Shown piece by piece: positions 58,501 through 64,000 of a DNA stretch of 64,000 nt (its first letter is position 1; each line of letters starts with the position of its first letter). The position numbers and the translations under genes are program-made. Under the pieces are notes generated by a model, which saw nothing but the letters and a program-made list of their open reading frames with translations, made no database searches and had not been told where the DNA came from. This DNA comes from Hymenolepis diminuta. Lineage: Eukaryota > Platyhelminthes > Cestoda > Cyclophyllidea > Hymenolepididae. Location: positions 1,855,093-1,919,092 of the forward strand of contig CAADRB010000015.1 in the NCBI GenBank assembly GCA_900708905.1, in the 5' to 3' direction.

Positions 58501-61374
58501 AAAGACTAAATACCGTAGTTTCAGCAATAAAATACCATTACAATAGTATTATTTCTTAATTGTATTAAGTTGTGCCAGGATTTTTGTTAATAAACATTTT
58601 AATAAATACTAATCATGATCGCATGGTGAGACGAATTTAACTAACTTGACCAGAAGAATGTAATCTAGTTAAAGAAGAAATTCTGCTGATATAAGTTAGC
58701 TGCTACAATTTTATATTCATAAGCTCATTTGTTAAAATTTTATTTCAAAAAAGCCTTTTTTTCCAACAGTTAAATATAGATTTAAAACCCTCGGGCTTAC
58801 TTCTCTTGAGACTTCTCCCTAGATGCTTGCGATATTTTAGGACATATTTTTCCATTTCCGATAAAATGCATTAAACTTACACTACTAAAATAGAATTAAA
58901 ATTAAAATAACACGTTTCTAGCTAAACAAACAAACTTTTAAAATAAAATAGACGTTTCCTTGATATAAAGTGGACAATATAAGAAGGTGTACATCAAAAT
59001 AAAAAAATTTTCGTCAAATGTTGAAAGCATAATTTCACATGACCAACAAAGGTGCTTAAGATACGATTCACAACAGTTCATGTTTTGCCCAGACTGCTTT
59101 AGAGGAGACGATCCGAAGTAAAGATTCCAAGAAAATGGGCTCGTCAAAAATTGAGCGAAAGATGTTTATCTGAACGCTCGGAGTTATCAATTCTTTGTGA
59201 TTTCTTGATGACCTACAAAAGATTCAATAGACACTTGAAGTCAAAATATGAAAAGAGAATAGCTACGAAATTAGATTACTCTCACACTATGCTTAGGAAA
59301 TAGTTTCATACACGTATTCAGAAAATTAGAGAATTTGATGAATTCAGCCTTCAAATAGAGTATGATTCTTCTAAATGCCCTTCAATCCCTCTCTTTACCG
59401 TCACTCTAACTTCAATTGTTCCTTATTTCACAATATATTTTGTAATAAATGAGCATAATGATGAACGAGAACGCGAGGAAATATAGGTAGCGTTGAAAAA
59501 TAATTAGGCCCAAGTGTAAATGTGTGTTAGCATCATGTATTCTCAAGTCGACGAAGATAATTTACATCCCCCGCTTAAAAATTGTCAATGATTGACTGGG
59601 GAGACAGATTTTCAACACATTAGCTATTGTGCTACCTCATTAAAGTTGGTTTTTTTTCCGTTGTTCAGTGTAAAATCCAGAGGACTAGAAACAAACTTTT
59701 ATAAGTTTTATAACTAAAACAACGATGAAAAATGTGAAAAAAACTTTGTTCGACTAAAAGTCTGTAAGCTTTTATTAAATTGAGCAATCTGGAAGTTTTT
59801 GCAAAAAAATTATTTTTTTATACTTTGATTAAAGCTTGGCTCAGTCTTAGGCTGGGCTCTTATGATTTGGGGGACCTCCCACATGGTTATTATTATTTTT
59901 GAACCGGTATGGGTGTTTATTCCAATAATCAGAGCCTTACTAGTGATATTTTAAAGCATAACAATTAGTAAATACACTTATAATAGCAGTGATTATCCCC
60001 AATATTTCGTTTGCTAACATTTTAGGACACAAAGTTTAATAGAAATAGTCTCACTTTAAAATGTTCCGCTTTATTGTCAAAGAATAAAGCCAAATCGTAA
60101 CGAAGAGATAGTACAAATGAACTTTACAAGGATGTCACAGTAGTGCAATAAAGTATAGATGAATTCTAGCCGTATTTACATTTATCTCTCCATAATTTTG
60201 GAGAAACTTCGTAATAATGCGGAATATTATTAAATATAGAAATGATGTAAGGATGGTGTTACAGTCGACAAGGAGAGAAGGACCTAATATGTGTAGATGG
60301 TGTAAGTTTTCAGGTCGTAAAGTTGGTCAACGAGCGGCCTCGTTTTCGCCACAATGCGTTTTTTGGAAACCAATTGTTGAAGTTTTTGAATGTACATACT
60401 TTGATCGATGACAACGATCGCCTATAACTCATACAGGGCCGCAGACTCCATAATGAAGTTTTGAGTCCTTAAAAAAACTAAAAACAGTTTATTATTTGAA
60501 ATTTGAAGTAAAAATAAAATCACCTTTTTTGCTTTTTCTCCTGCTTTATATGCGAAACGTTGATTTCTGTTTACATTGTTTGACTTATAAAATAGATAAT
60601 TACTTATCTGTGACAATCGTAATAAAAGTTTCAACTTTAGTAATAGGAAAGTAGTCATCTGGCATGCCAAACAAAACTGACTTGAATATTCCTCTAATTT
60701 CGTCGCATTAGGGTTTTTTAGTTATCATTTAAATTTTTTCGTAAATACCACCAGCAGCTGAAAACTATCAACATTCGATCACCATTTAAAAGCAATTTCT
60801 CCGGTGGTATTTTTACCAAGTAGAACTATGACAGCCGTGTCGATAAAGAGAGGCAGTTTGACAGTCTCAATTGAAAAAAAGTTTTATATACACAGTATAC
60901 ATATGGCAAGTTATCCCATGAATAGATAAGTTTGCTCTCTGTTACTTTATTTCAACTTTATGAGAGTATCTCAAGACTTCATTCATGGATTCTGACATTT
61001 CAGAATTCCACTAAGAAGCTAAAGAATATAATTATTCGATTGATAAATAAGAAACATTTACAACAATTTTATTGGTTTTGAAGGATGAATCCCATCATCT
61101 CCGTAATATCTATCTAACGTCATCGCTAACCACCAAAATTTAATTATCTTGCCCTCAAAGTGATGTATGGAATTGTCAACCTTATTGTGATCCCAGGCTC
61201 TCTACGGATAAATATCCTGTGTCCTCAAGTGCCTCATCCTCATCGGTCGGAAAGCTAACTAAGTGTACCTCAGATGCTAGTTGCAGAGGCACCGCTGACT
61301 CGGCTATGTTTGAGAACCAGTCCTATCCACACTGTCTCTTCCTTTTCCTACAACCGTCCCGTCCAATTAAAGCA
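55526..61374. other. Gene-free AT-rich region
   Basis: Nearly 6 kb without a supported gene. Frames at 55648-55875 and 60217-60411 lack motifs and neighbours with splice structure. Nothing else recognised. Confidence 0.4.
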
Positions 61375-61620
61375 CACATACAATTATGTCCACACGCGAG
61401 TCCTCATCCAAGTGACAAATGTAAATAGTCTCTCAATACATACACAGACACATCGCTTGTCAGATACATCTTCCTTCGCTCTCTCCTTTCCCTCAATTCT
61501 CTCTTCCCCTTGGGAGTCTGTACTGCGGTTTGTTCAATGCATCCTGCTCTGATCAACCCCTGGTGTTCTGCTTAATTGCTGTTAGCCCCTACTCTAATCG
61601 CAGCAGTTTTATAGAACTGT
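61375..61620 (-). repeat. Dispersed repeat family D, copy D2 (inverted)
   Basis: The reverse complement aligns with 42530-42805: GAGTAGGGGCTAACAGCAATT, CACCAGGGGTTGATCAGA, a purine-rich stretch, and TGTCACTTGGATGAGG. The pyrimidine-rich plus strand gives overlapping chance ORFs here. Confidence 0.45.
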
Positions 61621-63569
61621 GAGAGCCAAGGCGAAAGGGAAATTTGTTTAAAAATAATAATCGAAAGCATGGTCGTCTGGACTTCCTATCTTAAAAAGCT
61701 TTCGCAGAGTTTTAAACTATTTTGCAGACATGATCAAAGTGTGAAATATAAAATGGAGACGTGAAAATTTAGTGAAAAACTACAAGGGGGAACACAGGAT
61801 GAGTCGTTTTCATTGATTGGTAGCTAATATTTTTCAGGAACACCCTACCGAATGTTACAAATATTGAACTATATGGAAAGTATTACAGGAAAAACATCTC
61901 CCTTTAAAATATCAAAGTGTAATTTAATTGTTGATCATGGGAATAATTATGCAACATGGCGTTTTGTTGCCGTTCAGTAAACTGCTTGTCGAGTTTATGA
62001 AGGATTGACGCCACTTACTACAGCTCAAGATTAAGAGTACGATTGCCCGGCCTCTCCCATACGAGGGGAGCTATTGACTACACTATGCTTCCGCCTAGAT
62101 AACCCAAAAACCAAAGGAGACCAAATGGACAGAATACCCGTCATTTTTTGCATTTTTTAATATTTACAAGATGATTTTATCTTACATTCATTGTCTTCCA
62201 TTTCTACATTTCTACTTCTTCATTGACCTTTTATTTACAGCAATTTCTTAACGGTACTTATGTGACATGCGAAGTACCTCCTGTGTTTATGTGTTCATGT
62301 GTGTTCATGTTAAAATCTGAAGTCGGCGGTAAATATAAATAATCTCGATTTCAGGTCACCTACATAAGGAACGAGTGACGAAAAAACGGCAGTTTTATAC
62401 CACACAAGCACCAGAAAATAAAGCAGGGAATGGAAGAGGGGGAAAATTTTAAAGAAGGAATGTAATGAGAGGTTCAAGTCCGATTTGTTGTTAAGTGTGA
62501 TTTGTGTATTATTTTCATCTCTGTAAAGAATGTATTGGCGAGTTTTGGAGTTTATCTGATGAAATATTCTTGGGTCCATAGATAATTCATTCCCAGATCC
62601 CGAATGAAGAGAATGGAAATGTAGAATAAAGTTAGTAAAACGAAGGAATGATCATGGCCTGTTTATCGACTGGCGGGGAGAGTTTTTGAGTGATTGCAGT
62701 CCAAAAAACAAGATCTTTAAACTTCTTATTTACTCTCGATCCGTGTCAGACTCCTTATACTAATTAATAATGGTTAACGTTTATAGTATAGACATTCAAG
62801 TTATGCTCTAGATCAATAATATTAAAGAAGCAGCTTATAGAACGTGAAAATACTTAAATTACACAATTTAATTTTGAATAAAGCAGTATCAGACGTAATT
62901 AGAGTTTCAACTTTTCAAAAACATAACCCTTTGTTCTTCTGATAATGGCAATAGAGCAACTAAGTAAGACAATATTTCCCATTAGTTAATGTTCATTCTG
63001 ATTAATGCATAGAGGAATATAAATGTGCTTTAGCAGGTATTCAAAGTTGCCTACAAAACTTACCTCATACAATCTGATTTGTGAATTATAATTAGCCAGT
63101 TCATACAATAGCTGGGTGTTAATGGCTTTTGAACTATAGCTATCAGATAAGCCATGCAATTATGTAGCCTCAAAAGTGTTTCAGCAAAATTAGAACTCAT
63201 TGTTGAAAAGGATTATGAATTTTTATTAACTAATAGCTCATATGTGTTAGATAGATCTATTAAAAAATTTAGAAAAGTTTCATTTGATATGTAAGACCAT
63301 GTGGTAGTTGGTAATTTTGCCCATCTGGTCTTAGTGGCATGAACTCATCCAGGAACTCAGGAGTAAAATTACAAACTTAAAAGTGTTACGCTGAGTACTA
63401 TACAACCAGTATGACCGTTGATACCTTTATCATCAAACTGACTACGCAATCTTTTCATTCATTTTTTATTTTTTATATTCTGTGAGTTACAGTTGGAAAG
63501 AAGAAAGCAATATTCCTTCAAAGATTATTACTTCAAAGTTCCTTATCTTTCACCTCCGAATTCGCGTTT
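61621..63569. other. Gene-free region
   Basis: No supported gene. A small hairpin CTCCC/GGGAG near 62055-62072 is isolated. Confidence 0.4.
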
Positions 63570-63753
63570 CTTTAATTTCACCTCATTCAAATAGATCTTA
63601 TAGTACGGTTGTAAAACGTGCGCAAATTAAAGGACTTAATAGTACAAATTTGTAACTTGTTCTGACATTTGGGCTTGGTCGCTTTATATTTGTAAATAGT
63701 GCAATTACTTAGAAAATCTAAGCGTCGATTATCTACTAGAAGAGCAGATCATA
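63570..63753 (+). repeat. Dispersed repeat family B, copy 3 (partial)
   Basis: Matches the later two thirds of copies 1 and 2: TACGGTTGTAAAACGTGCGC, TTATATTTGTAAATAGTGCAATT, and the conserved end AGAAGAGCAGATCATA. The 5' third is too diverged to align. Confidence 0.5.
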
Positions 63754-64000
63754 CCTGTTACCCAAAATGAAAAGATTGGTTTTTAAATGAATAAAAATGT
63801 TGCTTAAAAGAAATTTTTTAAATCTGCAATGTATAAGAGTACGACTAACTGTGGGGATAAATATAGATGATGCTCAGTCAGGGCAGAATGCAATTATGAG
63901 AATAAAAGTTAATGATCTATCCTCTTCTAACTGATAACTATTACATTAATTTCCTAAGAACGCAAGACCTAAAAGGCACATAAGCTATATATCATAAGAT

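Noticed and set aside
60217..60411. 64-codon frame with CRWCKFSGRK
   Set aside because: One CXXC is not enough for a domain call and nothing around it supports a gene.
61219..61552. Overlapping Ser/Thr-rich frames
   Set aside because: They lie in and beside the pyrimidine-rich repeat D2; composition explains them.
1..64000. CRISPR arrays, bacterial operons, rRNA genes
   Set aside because: None seen; spliceosomal introns and poly(A) signals show eukaryotic DNA.

Overview
This is a eukaryotic nuclear window. The gene-free DNA is strongly AT-rich, the genes carry GT-AG introns, and the 3' ends have AATAAA signals. Several introns are only 31-39 bp long, and short solo-LTR-like elements are scattered through the non-coding DNA. 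Together this fits a parasitic flatworm (cestode or trematode) best. That assignment is inference; no species can be fixed from the window alone. Three ambiguous bases (3867-3868 and 19911) show it is a draft assembly.

Layout. 1-15.1 kb holds no intact gene. It contains solo LTRs of two families, several copies of a ~240-bp dispersed repeat, a small GC-rich island with hairpins, and decayed coding relics (C2H2 zinc-finger-like at 8.4-9.6 kb, a stop-riddled frame at 11.6-12.2 kb, a reverse-transcriptase-like scrap at 10.3 kb). A two-exon WD40 gene resembling PAK1IP1/Mak11 (ribosome biogenesis) lies on the minus strand at 15.4-16.7 kb. Divergent from it, at 18.9-19.4 kb, is a compact three-exon gene for a 125-residue mitochondrial protein made of one lipoyl domain and nothing else. 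19.5-30.7 kb is mostly non-coding, with a second copy of an LTR-like repeat, the 3' end of a Ty3/Gypsy-type pol gene (26.5-26.8 kb) and one unidentified basic ORF (28.85-29.18 kb).

The main gene is DNA topoisomerase II at 30.9-41.9 kb on the plus strand. It has 12 coding exons, 1,633 predicted residues, and every catalytic motif intact. Its first introns are tiny and the later ones are hundreds of bases long. At 44.1-45.0 kb a three-exon Nudix hydrolase follows, with the CoA-pyrophosphatase signature (NUDT7/NUDT8 type). 45.1-64 kb has no recognisable gene, only two more solo LTRs of the first family and copies of the other repeats.

The four genes are unrelated housekeeping functions (chromosome topology, ribosome assembly, mitochondrial 2-oxoacid dehydrogenase chemistry, CoA turnover) and do not form a pathway. 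The most unusual item is the stand-alone lipoyl-domain protein. It looks like the N-terminal domain of the pyruvate dehydrogenase E2/E3-binding-protein family cut off before the subunit-binding and core domains, and it has its own stop codon and poly(A) signal.
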